NCBI GenBank assembly: GCA_023399595.1
Contig: JAEWOR010000063.1
Span: forward strand, 67,626-131,625
Length of the DNA: 64,000 bases
Source: Bacteroidota bacterium
GTDB taxonomy: Bacteria > Bacteroidota > Bacteroidia > Flavobacteriales > Weeksellaceae
Direction: 5' to 3'
The first letter of the stretch is position 1. Each line of letters opens with the position of its first letter. Both the position numbers and the translations under genes were made by a program. This document shows positions 63,894-64,000 of this stretch, piece after piece. The notes below the pieces were generated by a model, which saw only the letters and a program-made list of their open reading frames with translations, was not told the origin of the DNA and did not search any database.

Positions 63894-64000
63894 ATGAATA
63901 TTTTCAGTTTTACGGCGAATTTTGGAACCGAAGAAGATTGTAGAAAACACTTTAAGCAGCAGAGAGATATACAGGGAATAAAATGTTCAAAATGTGAGTG
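63894..64000 (+). CDS. IS1595-family transposase, N-terminal part
   Basis: Only 35 codons before the window ends. MNIFSFTANFGTEEDCRKHF followed by KQQRDIQGIKCSKCEC matches the start of IS1595/ISXO2-type transposases, where the first Cys pair belongs to a zinc ribbon that precedes the DDE nuclease domain. The rest lies outside, so integrity is unknown. This is the only sign of a mobile element in the window. Confidence 0.72.
   Translation, partial: MNIFSFTANFGTEEDCRKHFKQQRDIQGIKCSKCE

Overview
The window is about 64 kb of AT-rich chromosome from a member of the Bacteroidota, most likely family Weeksellaceae (Chryseobacterium, Kaistella or Cloacibacterium-like). The evidence is a type IX secretion C-terminal sorting domain, a fused CcoN/CcoO cbb3 oxidase gene, LptE and MlaE/F/D proteins of the Bacteroidota type, -7 promoter elements of the form TAnnTTTG upstream of many genes, and short intergenic repeats typical of flavobacteria. 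Almost all of it is housekeeping DNA. No rRNA, tRNA, CRISPR array or prophage was seen.

Left part (1-9.5 kb): a truncated lectin-like secreted protein, a Glu-rich 650-residue protein, lptE, a sigma-54 activator, a small secreted protein with a DUF1016/PDDEXK nuclease (probable insertion), miaB, a TonB-C-like secreted protein, an omega-amidase and a small barrel protein. 9.5-18.4 kb: a prolyl oligopeptidase lipoprotein, a hypothetical gene followed by a fossil copy of the oligopeptidase 3' end, the large subunit of methylmalonyl-CoA mutase with its chaperone MeaB, two tandem cytochrome c lipoproteins between them, a DUF4251 lipoprotein and an M48 protease. 18.4-31.5 kb (mostly minus strand): barrel protein, mlaF-mlaE, an exopolysaccharide-initiating sugar transferase, queE-folD, pgi, a DUF4349 lipoprotein, a glutaryl-CoA dehydrogenase-like enzyme, an AI-2E family permease and lon.

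31.8-44 kb (plus strand): the periplasmic chaperone PpiD, the MCE protein MlaD, a two-gene Fe-S oxidoreductase, an orphan ketoacyl-ACP synthase III in gene-poor DNA, a conserved 162-residue protein of unknown role, a glycosyltransferase plus flippase pair, a lipoprotein and serS. 44-54.6 kb: a complete cbb3 oxidase locus (ccoS-NO-Q-P, then ccoG-H and a TauE/SafE protein), with the copper P-type ATPase ccoI divergent from a Crp/Fnr-type regulator. The oxidase, its biogenesis factors and the regulator form one functional block for microaerobic respiration. 54.6-64 kb: panB, a small membrane protein, a pseudouridine synthase, a large T9SS cargo protein, a TonB-dependent receptor, aconitase, and the 5' end of an IS1595-type transposase at the right edge.

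I do not see an obvious new defence or biosynthetic system. The best leads are structural: a 24-bp perfect inverted repeat covering the start codon of the lectin gene, a duplicated 3' end of the oligopeptidase gene, a hairpin with T-tract inside the cco locus between ccoP and ccoG, palindromes in the ccoI/regulator and lon upstream regions, and a nuclease/secreted-protein pair inserted in an otherwise conserved neighbourhood.
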